Shown piece after piece: positions 38,623 through 47,183 of a DNA stretch of 64,000 bases; the stretch's first letter is position 1; each line of letters begins with the position of its first letter. Below the pieces are notes generated by a model. It saw only the letters and a program-made list of their open reading frames with translations, ran no database searches and had not been told where the DNA came from. Source of the DNA: Nitrosomonas stercoris (lineage in GTDB: Bacteria; Pseudomonadota; Gammaproteobacteria; Burkholderiales; Nitrosomonadaceae); NCBI GenBank assembly GCA_006742785.1, contig AP019755.1, positions 1,736,001-1,800,000 on the forward strand, written 5' to 3'. A program made the translations under genes and the position numbers.

Positions 38623-38638
38623 GGGATAGTTGCTTTAT

Positions 38639-38914
38639 TTATCCACCGTTGATAATCCAAGGAATGTTGGTGTAAAGCTTTTCGATATAATCCATCATGA
38701 TTTGTAATATCCAGGGGCCAGCTAATGCTAAAGCAAGGAAGATTGCAAGTAACTTGGGAATAAATGAAAGCGTCATTTCGTTGATTTGTGTGGCTGCTTG
38801 AAAAATACTGACGATCAAGCCTGTCACCAGGGCAGCGCCTAATAGTGGTGCAGCAATCATAAAAGTAATTTCTAATGCTTGGCGACCAATTGTCATGGCT
38901 TGTTCGGGGCTCAT
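38639..38914 (-). CDS. fliQ: Flagellar export gate protein FliQ
   Basis: A 91-residue protein with two membrane helices, standard for FliQ. Diagnostic segments are MSPEQAMTIGRQALEITFMI, GLIVSIFQAATQINEMTLSF and IPKLLAIFLALALAGPW. It joins FliP and FliR in the export gate core. It lies 14 bases after fliP and 16 before fliR. Confidence 0.96.
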   Translation of the reverse strand: MSPEQAMTIGRQALEITFMIAAPLLGAALVTGLIVSIFQAATQINEMTLSFIPKLLAIFLALALAGPWILQIMMDYIEKLYTNIPWIINGG

Positions 38915-38928
38915 AGCATATCTCCAGG

Positions 38929-39732
38929 TTAAGTGTAAAAGCTCTGAGTAAGTGATCCAATCAACAGATGCCAGCCATCTACTAGCACAAACAACATAAG
39001 TTTGAACGGCAGCGAGATAATCATGGGCGATAGCATCATCATCCCCATAGCCATTAATGTACTGGCGACAACCATATCAATAATCAGGAAAGGGATAAAA
39101 ACAATAAATCCAATCTGAAAGGCTGTTTTTAGCTCACTGGTCACATAAGCGGGGACCAGAATTTTAAGTGGTACTTGATCAGGACTTTCTATCGCTTCGC
39201 TTTGGGCAATTTGCGCAAAGAGTGCAATATCGGTTTCGCGTGTTTGCTGTAGCATGAAGGTTCTTAAGGGCACACTTGCTGTTTCAAACGCTTCAATCAT
39301 ATTGATTTTTTCTTCGGAAAATGGCAGATAGGCTTCCGTATAAATCTTGTCAATTGTTGGAGCCATAATAAAAAAAGTCAGAAACAATGCCAGGCCGAGC
39401 AATACCTGATTGGGAGGAGAAGATTGAGTTCCCAGTGCTTGGCGCAGCAATGACAGCACAATGATGATGCGGGTAAAGCTAGACATCATCAACACAATAG
39501 CCGGCAAAAAAGTCAGCGAGGTAAGGAATAATAAGGTTTGCAGACTCAGTGAATAAGTTGCCTGCTCTCCTGTTGCTAAGGTGCTAGTGACAGCTGGAAA
39601 GCCTGCTTGCTGTGCATACACTGCATCAACGAAACCGATACTTAGTACCAGTAGAAAAATGCGATAACGGTTGAAGTGCTGCCAACTACTTGTTTTTTGC
39701 ACAGATTGGCGTGTGTGTATTTGGGTGCACAT
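38929..39732 (-). CDS. fliP: Flagellar export gate protein FliP
   Basis: Core pore subunit of the flagellar export gate. After a signal peptide ([18 protein letters not shown]) come the four membrane helices with [75 protein letters not shown] and [15 protein letters not shown]. The ATG at 39732 gives 267 residues with a 47-base overlap with fliO; the ATG at 39765 extends it by 11 and overlaps by 80. Neither has a clear ribosome site, so translation may be coupled to fliO. Confidence 0.93.
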   Translation of the reverse strand: MCTQIHTRQSVQKTSSWQHFNRYRIFLLVLSIGFVDAVYAQQAGFPAVTSTLATGEQATYSLSLQTLLFLTSLTFLPAIVLMMSSFTRIIIVLSLLRQALGTQSSPPNQVLLGLALFLTFFIMAPTIDKIYTEAYLPFSEEKINMIEAFETASVPLRTFMLQQTRETDIALFAQIAQSEAIESPDQVPLKILVPAYVTSELKTAFQIGFIVFIPFLIIDMVVASTLMAMGMMMLSPMIISLPFKLMLFVLVDGWHLLIGSLTQSFYT

Positions 39733-40162
39733 GAGCTTGTTCCAGATTGGCTTGCAATTGTTCATTAAAATGACTGTGAGCAGAAGAAGAGTGCGTGGCT
39801 TCGTTGTCAGTTAGCGTTGCTTTGTTTGTTTGGTGTAGTAGGTTAACTTGCCCGGGAGCAACTCCCAGTACTAACCAAGTATCGTTAATTTCCGCGATGA
39901 CAATCCTTTCTTTTTGACCAACACTAGCAGAGGAAACAATTTTCAATAAATTAGTGCGCTGCGTAGGGTATCCAATTTTTTTGAACAGCCAAGCAATAAG
40001 TATAATTACTGCCAGCACAATTAATAAGCCTGCCAGTAGCTGCAGCATACTCTCGACAGAAATAGGAGAAGCGAATTCACGGTTTAGGGTTGTTTCGGCG
40101 TGTGACCATCCGGGCAATCCTAACAAGCTGCTCATCCAAATAGTGATTTGGGCTTTGGACAT
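39686..40162 (-). CDS. fliO: Flagellar biosynthesis protein FliO
   Basis: A 158-residue bitopic membrane protein that helps assemble the FliP ring. A signal-like N-terminus (ending GWSHA) is followed by a single membrane helix ([20 protein letters not shown]) and a small cytosolic domain with [20 protein letters not shown] and [11 protein letters not shown]. The C-terminal tail is rich in His, Asn and Ser and is not conserved. It lies 20 bases after fliN and overlaps fliP. Confidence 0.9.
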   Translation of the reverse strand: MSKAQITIWMSSLLGLPGWSHAETTLNREFASPISVESMLQLLAGLLIVLAVIILIAWLFKKIGYPTQRTNLLKIVSSASVGQKERIVIAEINDTWLVLGVAPGQVNLLHQTNKATLTDNEATHSSSAHSHFNEQLQANLEQAHVHPNTHTPICAKNK

Positions 40163-40182
40163 GAGATTCTCCAGATGGAGTA

Positions 40183-40740
40183 TTAGCGATTAAGCTTGCG
40201 AATGCGTTCACTGGGGGTAATGATGTCAGTCAGACGAATGCCAAATTTTTCGTTGACAACGACCACTTCACCCTGAGCAATCAAACAACCGTTGACGAGT
40301 ACATCCATGGGTTCACCAGCCATGCCATTTAGCTCGATAACAGAGCCTTGTGCCAATTGCAGTAAGCTTTTGATAGCAATACGAGTGCGACCTAGTTCAA
40401 CAGTGAGTTGGACTGGGATATCCAGGATCATGTCAATATCGTTATAAGTATCGTTGAGTACCTCGTTCTTGGAAAACTCTTCAAAAACAGGCGTTGATTT
40501 CGTCAATTCTTCGCTAGTAGCAGTATGTGTGACAGATTCAACTTCATCATCTGAAGCTTCGGGTATTTCGGATGGTTCAGATACCTCAGCAGCCTCAGAT
40601 GTTACTCGTGTTTCAGATGTCTCGGATGTTTCAGGCGTTGCGGGAGAAGTAGCTTGATTTTCAGCTGCCTGTTGTTCTGCCATGGCGGCTTCCCAATCAT
40701 CCGATTCAGTCTGTGGCTCAGTTAATATTGGTTCATTCAT
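40183..40740 (-). CDS. fliN: Flagellar motor switch protein FliN
   Basis: Component of the C-ring that controls rotation direction and helps docking of export substrates. The C-terminal SpoA domain is clear (DMILDIPVQLTVELGRTRIA; LLQLAQGSVIELNGMAGEPM; GEVVVVNEKFGIRLTDI). The first 100 residues form an unusual Ser/Thr/Glu/Pro-rich spacer (TPETSETSETRVTSEAAEVS), longer than in E. coli FliN. Start ATG at 40740. It follows fliM with a gap of about 28 bases. Confidence 0.95.
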   Translation of the reverse strand: MNEPILTEPQTESDDWEAAMAEQQAAENQATSPATPETSETSETRVTSEAAEVSEPSEIPEASDDEVESVTHTATSEELTKSTPVFEEFSKNEVLNDTYNDIDMILDIPVQLTVELGRTRIAIKSLLQLAQGSVIELNGMAGEPMDVLVNGCLIAQGEVVVVNEKFGIRLTDIITPSERIRKLNR

Positions 40741-40768
40741 AGCTTGCTCCGGTATTCAGTGTTAGTGA

Positions 40769-41758
40769 TTAATCAATATCAGTTGAGGTTCGTACGGTTT
40801 TAACTTTCAATGCGTAATGATTATTGAGAATGCCATAATGGCAATCCATGACAGGTACCCCATTTGCTGTCGCCACAACGGTATCCGGGATATCAAGTGC
40901 AATGACATCCCCTTTTTGCATGTTGAGAATTTGGTGCAATGTCACGCGAGATTCACCCAGATGGGCAATAATTTCTATTTCTGCCCTTTGTACCTGTTTA
41001 GTGAGTGATTTGAGCCAATTATTATCAACTTCTGCGTTTTCTTCCTGGATGTTATTGAGCAAGTCACGTATTGGTTCCAGGGTTGAGTAAGGAATGCAGA
41101 TGTTGAATTCTCCGCGACTTCCACCCAGGTTGAGTTCGAAAGTACTGGCGACCACCATGTCGGTGGGCGTGACGATATTGGCAAATTGTGGATTCATCTC
41201 TGCGCGCGAATATTCACACTTGATTGGATGAAGGTTTTTCCAAGCTTCTTCATAATTCTCAAAAAACACATCCAACAAACGTCGAATAATACTTTGCTCA
41301 GTCAGAGTGAATTCACGCCCTTCCACCCGGGTGTGAAAACGACCATCCCCACCAAACATGTTGTCAACAATCAAAAATATTAGATTGGGATCAATTGTGA
41401 TCAATGCAGATCCGCGTAATGGCTTAATGCTAATTATGTTAATGTTGGCGGGTATGATCAGTGAACGAGTAAATTCACTGTACTTAGTGATTTTTAGGGA
41501 ATCGGTGGAAATATCTACTGCTCGCCGTAAAAAGTTATAAAGCCCTATCTGCAACATGTTGGCAAAGCGCGCATTGATAATTTCCAGCATAGGCATGCGC
41601 CCTTGCACAATCCGTTCTTGATTGGCCATGTCATAGGGACGGACACCTCCCTGCTGGATTGTTTCATTTTCTTGCTGGGTATTTGGCTGATGCTTGTTAC
41701 CGCTGTCAAAATTTAACAGAGCATCGACTTCATCCTGAGTAAGAAAATTTTCGGCCAT
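40769..41758 (-). CDS. fliM: Flagellar motor switch protein FliM
   Basis: C-ring protein that receives the CheY-phosphate signal. The 329-residue protein begins with the CheY-binding peptide FLTQDEVDALLNF, has the CheC-like middle domain with LRGSALITIDPNLIFLIVDN, FGGDGRF and FTLTEQSIIRRLLDVFFENY, and ends with a SpoA domain (LHQILNMQKGDVIALDIPDT). It is full length. It lies between fliL and fliN. No chemotaxis gene occurs in the window. Confidence 0.96.
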   Translation of the reverse strand: MAENFLTQDEVDALLNFDSGNKHQPNTQQENETIQQGGVRPYDMANQERIVQGRMPMLEIINARFANMLQIGLYNFLRRAVDISTDSLKITKYSEFTRSLIIPANINIISIKPLRGSALITIDPNLIFLIVDNMFGGDGRFHTRVEGREFTLTEQSIIRRLLDVFFENYEEAWKNLHPIKCEYSRAEMNPQFANIVTPTDMVVASTFELNLGGSRGEFNICIPYSTLEPIRDLLNNIQEENAEVDNNWLKSLTKQVQRAEIEIIAHLGESRVTLHQILNMQKGDVIALDIPDTVVATANGVPVMDCHYGILNNHYALKVKTVRTSTDID

Positions 41759-41770
41759 AATCTGTTAAAT

Positions 41771-42247
41771 TTATTGAATAATAAAAGAGGTGAACAAAAC
41801 ATCCAGTATGTCGTCTTGTAATGCTTCGCTCTCAATTTTGGATTTGATGGCTTGTGCAATATCTTGGCTGAGCGTTTGTTTCCCTTCCAAGGTACTAATT
41901 TCGGAAGGTTTTTTGCTGGATAATAGTAATAAAATCTGATTGCGAATTTCAGGTTTATTGTCTTCTATGGCTGCGATTATTCCTGTTTCATTCACCTTGA
42001 GAGAGAGTTCCGTTTGTAAGAAACGGGATTTTCCTTGCTCAGTTTGCAGATTGACAGTAAAGGATTCCAGTCTAATAAAAGTAGTGGGTTTCTTTTGAAC
42101 TACGGCACTTGATCCTGCACCGTGTTGTTGACTCATGAAATACCAGGTTCCTCCTATTCCTGCTCCTGCAAATAGCATTCCAATCAGAATAAATAGGGGT
42201 AATTTGCTTTTGTTGCCTGCGCTGGCTGGTGCAGTCGCCTCACTCAT
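41771..42247 (-). CDS. fliL: Flagellar basal-body protein FliL
   Basis: A 158-residue membrane-anchored protein near the stator. It has one N-terminal helix (LPLFILIGMLFAGAGIGGTW) and a periplasmic domain with KPTTFIRLESFTVNLQ, RFLQTELSLKV and LSQDIAQAIKSKIES. The ATG at 42247 is chosen because AGGAG stands six bases upstream; the frame open to 42307 adds 20 residues that read through that site. It is the first gene of the fliLMNOPQR run. Confidence 0.92.
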   Translation of the reverse strand: MSEATAPASAGNKSKLPLFILIGMLFAGAGIGGTWYFMSQQHGAGSSAVVQKKPTTFIRLESFTVNLQTEQGKSRFLQTELSLKVNETGIIAAIEDNKPEIRNQILLLLSSKKPSEISTLEGKQTLSQDIAQAIKSKIESEALQDDILDVLFTSFIIQ

Positions 42248-42312
42248 AATTTCTCCTGAGAAGATGTTGATTAATGCTGAGCCATTATGGAGAATTTTCT
42301 GAGGCATCGATC

Positions 42313-42328
42313 AGGTGAATAATCACCT
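42313..42328. repeat. Small dyad in the fliL leader
   Basis: AGGTGA-ATAA-TCACCT is a perfect 6-base inverted repeat about 65 bases upstream of the fliL start on the minus strand. It could be an operator for the flagellar genes or a weak end for the ABC transcript that arrives from the right. Confidence 0.35.
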
Positions 42329-42402
42329 AATCGCAGGTTATTTCTATCTTCTGGGAAGAAAGAGGCGTGCTAGATCGTTTGATCGGTAGGGATTGGTAGT
42401 AA

Positions 42403-43230
42403 CTATTTTCTGGTGTATTTGCTTTGGGAATCAGTTAATTCAGGGGCAGGAGCATGTTCCGCCTGTAAAGTTTCATGTTCCAGGAAACGGTCGAGCTGCT
42501 GCTGAATGGTACGAAATAACGGATCTTCGGGGTTACGAGGGCGTTCCAATCCAATATCCAGAATTTGAGCAATATGTCCATTTGGAGAAGAGGCCATCAG
42601 CGCAATGCGATCAGCCAGCATCAATGCTTCATGCAGATCGTGTGTGATCATAAGTATGGTAGCAGCAGAATCTTGCCAGATACGCAGTAAATAACGTTGC
42701 ATCATACGGCGAGTTTGCATATCTAACGCGGAAAAAGGCTCATCCAGCAGCAACAGCCGAGGTTGCATCGCAATGGTGCGTGCCAGTGCAACACGTTGGC
42801 GCATACCACCTGATAATTGGGCTGGCTTATGTTGTGCAAAGGCGGTTAATCCGACTTGTTCAAGATAGTGTCTGGCATGTGTAAATGCCGCTGTTTTTTT
42901 CATACCCTGATTACGCAAGGGAAAAGCGACGTTTTCTATAGCAGTCATCCACGGAAACAGATTGTGCGTCTGAAAAATGAGTGCAGTTGAAGGAGCAGGG
43001 CTTTGTAATATTTGGTTATCATAACGAACCTGACCCTGATCAGGAAAGACTAAACCAGCAGCAAAATTTAATAGGGTGGTTTTACCGCAACCGCTACGAC
43101 CCAGTAATACCGTCAAGCTGCCTGGTTCTATCACAAGCTTGTTTGCTTCAATGGAGACCGTGTCGCTAAATGTTTGTCGAATGTTACTGAATTCCAGGCG
43201 GGCACCAATTGGCTGAGAGTGTGTGTGCAT
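42403..43230 (-). CDS. ABC importer ATPase (nitrate/sulfonate/taurine type)
   Basis: A 275-residue ATP-binding subunit with Walker A LLGRSGCGKTTLL, Q-loop region LIFQTHNLFPWMTAIENVAF, signature LSGGMRQRVALARTIA, Walker B LLLLDEPFSALD and switch MITHDLHEALMLADRI. The closest families are SsuB, TauB and NrtD. It starts just inside the permease stop region (gap of 3 bases), so the three ABC genes form one unit. The substrate cannot be told from sequence. Confidence 0.92.
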   Translation of the reverse strand: MHTHSQPIGARLEFSNIRQTFSDTVSIEANKLVIEPGSLTVLLGRSGCGKTTLLNFAAGLVFPDQGQVRYDNQILQSPAPSTALIFQTHNLFPWMTAIENVAFPLRNQGMKKTAAFTHARHYLEQVGLTAFAQHKPAQLSGGMRQRVALARTIAMQPRLLLLDEPFSALDMQTRRMMQRYLLRIWQDSAATILMITHDLHEALMLADRIALMASSPNGHIAQILDIGLERPRNPEDPLFRTIQQQLDRFLEHETLQAEHAPAPELTDSQSKYTRK

Positions 43231-43233
43231 AAC

Positions 43234-44070
43234 TTATTGGGCCCAGCGTAATAATCTGGCATTAATCAGCAATAGCAATCGATCGATTGCAAATCCGATA
43301 AAACCAATGGCAAGGATACCGATCATAACCAGCTTCATATTGTACATTTGTTGCGCCATAATAATCATGTATCCCAAGCCAGAATTAAGCCCTGCCATTT
43401 CTCCGGCCAACACGGCCATCCAGGCACCAAAAAATGACATACGAATGGCGGTCATTGCATCAGGAATAATGGCAGGTAAACGTATGTACCACCACATGCG
43501 ACTACGTGAAGTGCCGAGATTATGGGCAATTTTCAGATATTCAGGTGGAATGCCATCTAGCGCGGCAACCAGTGAGAGTGTCATGATGCCCAAAACGGCC
43601 ATAAAGACAATAAATACCGCTGCGGGTCCACCGATACCAATAACCACAATAGTAAATGGAATCCAGGCAACCGGTGCAATCGGTGCTAATGTTTGCACAA
43701 TAGGTAAAATTAATCGACGTAAAATAGAGAGCTCGGTGATCAAAATGGCCAGACAGCACGATACCAGGAGGCCGATCAACATGCCGCTGCCGACGCGTCC
43801 AAGTGTGACGGCAGAGGATTCGAATAATCCGGTTTTTTGCTGGCCAAAACCGATCGTGATATTGCCAGACAAAGCATAAGGAATTGTTTCACTGGGAGGA
43901 GGCAAGATGTGTGGATTGAGCCATTCCATCCAAGCTCCCAATTCCCAGGCCAGGATGATTAATGACCAAGCCAAACAAAACCACAGTAGATTGGATTTAA
44001 AAATCAGCTGCAAGATTTGTCTGCCGAGCGTAGGTTTTTGACCAGATTTTTCTGGAGCGAGATGAGACAT
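43234..44070 (-). CDS. ABC importer permease (nitrate/sulfonate/taurine type)
   Basis: A 278-residue inner-membrane permease with six hydrophobic blocks (SLIILAWELGAWMEWLNP; VGSGMLIGLLVSCCLAILIT; IVVIGIGGPAAVFIVFMAVL) and the EAA-type coupling loop around IAHNLGTSRSRMWWYIRLPA. The ATG at 44070 (MSHLAPEKS) avoids the overlap with the binding-protein gene that the frame open to 44112 would create. Between the binding-protein and ATPase genes, all on the minus strand. Confidence 0.9.
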   Translation of the reverse strand: MSHLAPEKSGQKPTLGRQILQLIFKSNLLWFCLAWSLIILAWELGAWMEWLNPHILPPPSETIPYALSGNITIGFGQQKTGLFESSAVTLGRVGSGMLIGLLVSCCLAILITELSILRRLILPIVQTLAPIAPVAWIPFTIVVIGIGGPAAVFIVFMAVLGIMTLSLVAALDGIPPEYLKIAHNLGTSRSRMWWYIRLPAIIPDAMTAIRMSFFGAWMAVLAGEMAGLNSGLGYMIIMAQQMYNMKLVMIGILAIGFIGFAIDRLLLLINARLLRWAQ

Positions 44071-44074
44071 TGTA

Positions 44075-45148
44075 TTAAGCAGGTTGGTGGCGCAAATCCA
44101 ATACGGCATCAATTACGTTTGGCTGTAAATAGCCCAGCTCAGCAAGATATTTTGTACCTTGGCGCAAACCATTCACACCAGCCTGGCTGATAACGGGATT
44201 AGGAAATTGGCGCTTGAGCGCAACTGCCAATATGGAGCGAGGGACACCGTAAATGGGCTGTAGATCATCCAGCACAGCTTCGTAATCTTCAGTGAAGGCG
44301 CGTGCAGATTCTTGTAATACTTTGAGGTAGGCTTTAAGTACTTCCTGTTGCTCGTTAATCGTGCGCGTTTTGGTGGTGACAACGCAATCGGCAGCTTCGG
44401 GTCCCCAAACCGAATTGGAATCAGTTAGATATACAGCACCCTGTTCAGCCACCACGTGTTCAGCATAAGGTTGTGCTAACGTGCAGACATCCATGGCCTT
44501 GTTAGCAATAGCTTCTCCCATACCGATCATACTGGGGAAAAAAGTCATACGGTAATCGTCATAGGATTTGCCATGTTGTGACATGGTGCCATAGCCAACC
44601 AGCTCCAATGTATCTAGTCGTAAAGTACCAACGCGTAATCCCTGACCAGCAGCATCAATGAATTCCGCTACTGATTTAACAGAGCCGTTGCGAGCCACTA
44701 GCTCTATGCCAGCCTGGCCAGAACCGCCGATAATGCGCAGATCAGTTGTGCCAGCAGTGTAAGCAGCAGCAGTCATAGTCCAAGGGCTGTGTATCATTTC
44801 CAAATTGTTGGCCACCAGAGATTGCATCGCATCTCCAGGGCTATTGAATTGTGTTAACACAACATTGAGTTTTGCTTTGGCAAATTGTCCTCTTACTTTA
44901 GCGAGTAACAAATGAGAAACACAGCCAGCTGGCAAATGTCCGACACGGATGATGGCGCCTCTTATCGCTGCTTCAGCACGTGTTGCAGCGGCTAATAATC
45001 CAGTACCGGCAGCAGTGGTATAAAACAGACCACAGCCACAAGCGCACAAGAAGCGACGTCTCCCAGGAATAAATACATTCTTATTTGCCTGGTGTGTGGG
45101 TGAAGTGAGGAGCTTTCTAATTGGACGACCAAAGAAATTCTTTATCAT
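44075..45148 (-). CDS. ABC importer substrate-binding protein with Tat-like signal
   Basis: A 357-residue periplasmic binding protein of the NMT1/THI5-like class. The N-terminus carries RRRFLCACGCGLF followed by a hydrophobic stretch ending in an alanine-rich site (TRAEA), which resembles a twin-arginine signal. The mature part has IRVGHLPAGCVSHLLLAKVR, FNSPGDAMQSLVANNLEMIH and DVCTLAQPYAEHVVAEQGAV, typical of aromatic-sulfonate, nitrate or taurine binders. First gene of the three-gene importer. A sulfur, nitrogen or bicarbonate role is possible and undecided. Confidence 0.88.
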   Translation of the reverse strand: MIKNFFGRPIRKLLTSPTHQANKNVFIPGRRRFLCACGCGLFYTTAAGTGLLAAATRAEAAIRGAIIRVGHLPAGCVSHLLLAKVRGQFAKAKLNVVLTQFNSPGDAMQSLVANNLEMIHSPWTMTAAAYTAGTTDLRIIGGSGQAGIELVARNGSVKSVAEFIDAAGQGLRVGTLRLDTLELVGYGTMSQHGKSYDDYRMTFFPSMIGMGEAIANKAMDVCTLAQPYAEHVVAEQGAVYLTDSNSVWGPEAADCVVTTKTRTINEQQEVLKAYLKVLQESARAFTEDYEAVLDDLQPIYGVPRSILAVALKRQFPNPVISQAGVNGLRQGTKYLAELGYLQPNVIDAVLDLRHQPA

Positions 45149-45206
45149 TTTAAATACTCCCGTTTAAATATTTCATACCAACAAAGTAGACTGATTGTTC
45201 TCTTTT

Positions 45207-45329
45207 ATGGGTATTGTAATTAGATTTCTAGAAAAAGCCAGTCGTGATGATCAATTTGATGTGACGGGAAAAAATTGGTCAAGCCAAGTAGCTTGGCTCG
45301 TCGATGATATGCGCGATCAGTTGGATTAA
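45207..45329 (+). CDS. Possible 40-codon small ORF
   Basis: ATG at 45207 opens a 40-codon frame starting MGIVIRFLEKASRDDQFDVT and ending AWLVDDMRDQLD before TAA. It stands alone on the plus strand in a 200-base gap between two minus-strand genes. Amino-acid content looks protein-like, but there is no ribosome site, and a 7-base palindrome AGCCAAG-TAG-CTTGGCT (45282-45298) lies within it. Recorded as a candidate only. Confidence 0.25.
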   Translation: MGIVIRFLEKASRDDQFDVTGKNWSSQVAWLVDDMRDQLD

Positions 45330-45348
45330 TTTTATCGATGCAGGAAGT

Positions 45349-46011
45349 TTAGCAATCAGGTGTATCCAGCATGCTTGCGCCGTAGCGTTCACGATAGGCG
45401 GCTATGGCTGGAAGATGACAAGCAAGATTTTGATTGGCGTGTAAATGATGAACAATATCATCAAGCGTAATAAGGGAAAAAACCGGAAGATTGTATTGGT
45501 ATCTGATTTCTTGCAAGGTGGAGTGCTCCTGAGTGCCTTTTTCCATCCGATCTAACGCGATCACAACACCACTGGGTGTGGCGCCAGCTGCACGAATCAT
45601 GTGAATGGATTCGCCTACGGATAAACCGGCAGATATAACATCATCTGCGATCAGCACGCGGCCAGCCAATGGAGCACCAATAATATTGCCTCCTTCGCCG
45701 TGATCTTTGATTTCTTTACGATTGAAACTGAATGGATAGTCGTGTCCTGCTTCGGCTAGTGCGATAGCAATGGTGCTCACTAGCGGGATACCTTTATAAG
45801 CTGGGCCAAACAGAGCATCGAAGTGGATTTTTGAAGCAAGAATAGCTTGAGCGTAATATTGCCCTAGCTGCTGTAGTGCTTGTCCGGTATTAAATAAGCC
45901 TGCATTGAAGAAATAGGGGGAAGGGCGTCCTGCTTTAGTTTTAAACTGGCCAAAACGTAAAACGTTATGTTGAAGAGCAAAATGAATAAACTGTTGCTTG
46001 GGATCTGTCAT
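45349..46011 (-). CDS. pyrE: Orotate phosphoribosyltransferase
   Basis: Makes orotidine-5'-phosphate from orotate and PRPP in pyrimidine synthesis. The 220-residue protein carries the PRPP motif VLIADDVISAGLSVGESI and the family segments GRPSPYFFNAGLFNTGQAL, LFGPAYKGIPLVSTIA and YPFSFNRKEIKDHGEGG. Full length. It lies about 100 bases beyond the TRAP-type binding-protein gene on the same strand. Confidence 0.96.
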   Translation of the reverse strand: MTDPKQQFIHFALQHNVLRFGQFKTKAGRPSPYFFNAGLFNTGQALQQLGQYYAQAILASKIHFDALFGPAYKGIPLVSTIAIALAEAGHDYPFSFNRKEIKDHGEGGNIIGAPLAGRVLIADDVISAGLSVGESIHMIRAAGATPSGVVIALDRMEKGTQEHSTLQEIRYQYNLPVFSLITLDDIVHHLHANQNLACHLPAIAAYRERYGASMLDTPDC

Positions 46012-46112
46012 AGATGGATTGTATTGATGATGATTTACCTCAATTTATCATTATTTTTCAGAGGTTTTACACCAATGATGGCTGTTTAAGTGGTGCTGCT
46101 TGCTCGTAGAGA

Positions 46113-47174
46113 TTACCGCAGTTCCAGATAGTTTTGATCGGTAATCTTGCTCCACTCCCTTGCTGTTTTGAGAAATGAACGCTGACTTTCAATCACTTCA
46201 CGTGCTAAAGGAGATTTAGCAGCGACTTCTTGCAGTAACTCCGCATTCGCTTGTTTAAAAGCTTGTAATACATCAGTTGGAAAAGTGCGGATATGAACAC
46301 CGTGTTCCTTCTGCATTTTTTCCCATACTAATGCGTTGTAATAAAAGGATTCGGACAGCATATCGAGCGAAGCATCTTTGGCAGCAACGGCAATGATAGT
46401 GCGGAGATCTTCTGGCAATGCATCATACTTGGTTTTATTGACAAACAAGTGTAGCTCCGCGCCAGGTTCGTGCCATCCGGTGTAATAGTAAGGGGCAATT
46501 TGCTGAAAACCCATTTTTTCGTCATTGGCAGGGCCTAGCCATTCAACTGCATCAATTGTGCGACGTTCCAGCGCGGTATACAGTTCGCCAGGTGGAATAT
46601 TGACTGGCTTCATACCAACTTTTTTTACCACTTCGCCTGCATGTCCGGGGATACGCATTTTGAGTCCCTGCAAATCGGCCAAAGAGTGGATTTCATTTCG
46701 GAACCAGCCACCCATCTGAATGTGCGTATTGCCGGCTGGGAAAGCGACAATATTATGCCGAGCATAAATCTTGTGCAGCAATTCCAAACCACCACCGTAG
46801 TAATACCAAGCGTTTAATTCGGTAGGTGTCATGCCAAATGGCATAGTGGTAAAGAATGTAGTAGCCGGATCTTTGCCTTTATAGTAATAGGAGGCTGTGT
46901 GTCCCATTTCGTAAGCGCCGATTCTTACGAAATCAAAAATACCTAGCGCTGATTTATGGCGGCCAGGTGCATCTACTGTAATATGCATCCGACCTGCTGA
47001 CATCTTTTCGACATTGTCAGCAAAGCGCTTGGCCGCGTTGTGTAATATCGGCGTTCCTTCTGGCCAAGACATAGCTAAACGCCACTGGTAAGTGGCGTCA
47101 GCATTGGCAGATAGGGGAAGTGAAAAGATCAGGAATACATAAAATAGTGTACGAATGCGCGCCAGAAAAATCAT
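46113..47174 (-). CDS. TRAP-type (DctP family) solute-binding protein, orphan
   Basis: A 353-residue periplasmic protein with a signal peptide (LFYVFLIFSLPLSANA) and the DctP fold: WRLAMSWPEGTPILHNAAKR, MGHTASYYYKGKDPATTFFT, GMKPVNIPPGELYTALERRT then IDAVEWLGPANDEKMG, and a long C-terminal helix. The GPANDEKMG form is typical of binders of 2-oxo acids, lactate or aromatic acids, not proven here. Neither of the partner membrane genes (dctQ, dctM) is in the window. It starts 9 bases after the clpA stop, so it may be transcribed with clpS-clpA. Confidence 0.88.
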   Translation of the reverse strand: MIFLARIRTLFYVFLIFSLPLSANADATYQWRLAMSWPEGTPILHNAAKRFADNVEKMSAGRMHITVDAPGRHKSALGIFDFVRIGAYEMGHTASYYYKGKDPATTFFTTMPFGMTPTELNAWYYYGGGLELLHKIYARHNIVAFPAGNTHIQMGGWFRNEIHSLADLQGLKMRIPGHAGEVVKKVGMKPVNIPPGELYTALERRTIDAVEWLGPANDEKMGFQQIAPYYYTGWHEPGAELHLFVNKTKYDALPEDLRTIIAVAAKDASLDMLSESFYYNALVWEKMQKEHGVHIRTFPTDVLQAFKQANAELLQEVAAKSPLAREVIESQRSFLKTAREWSKITDQNYLELR

Positions 47175-47183
47175 TTTTATTAT

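Noticed and set aside
43223-43879. 218-codon plus-strand frame
   Set aside because: Antisense to the ABC permease, with unusual composition and no recognisable domain.
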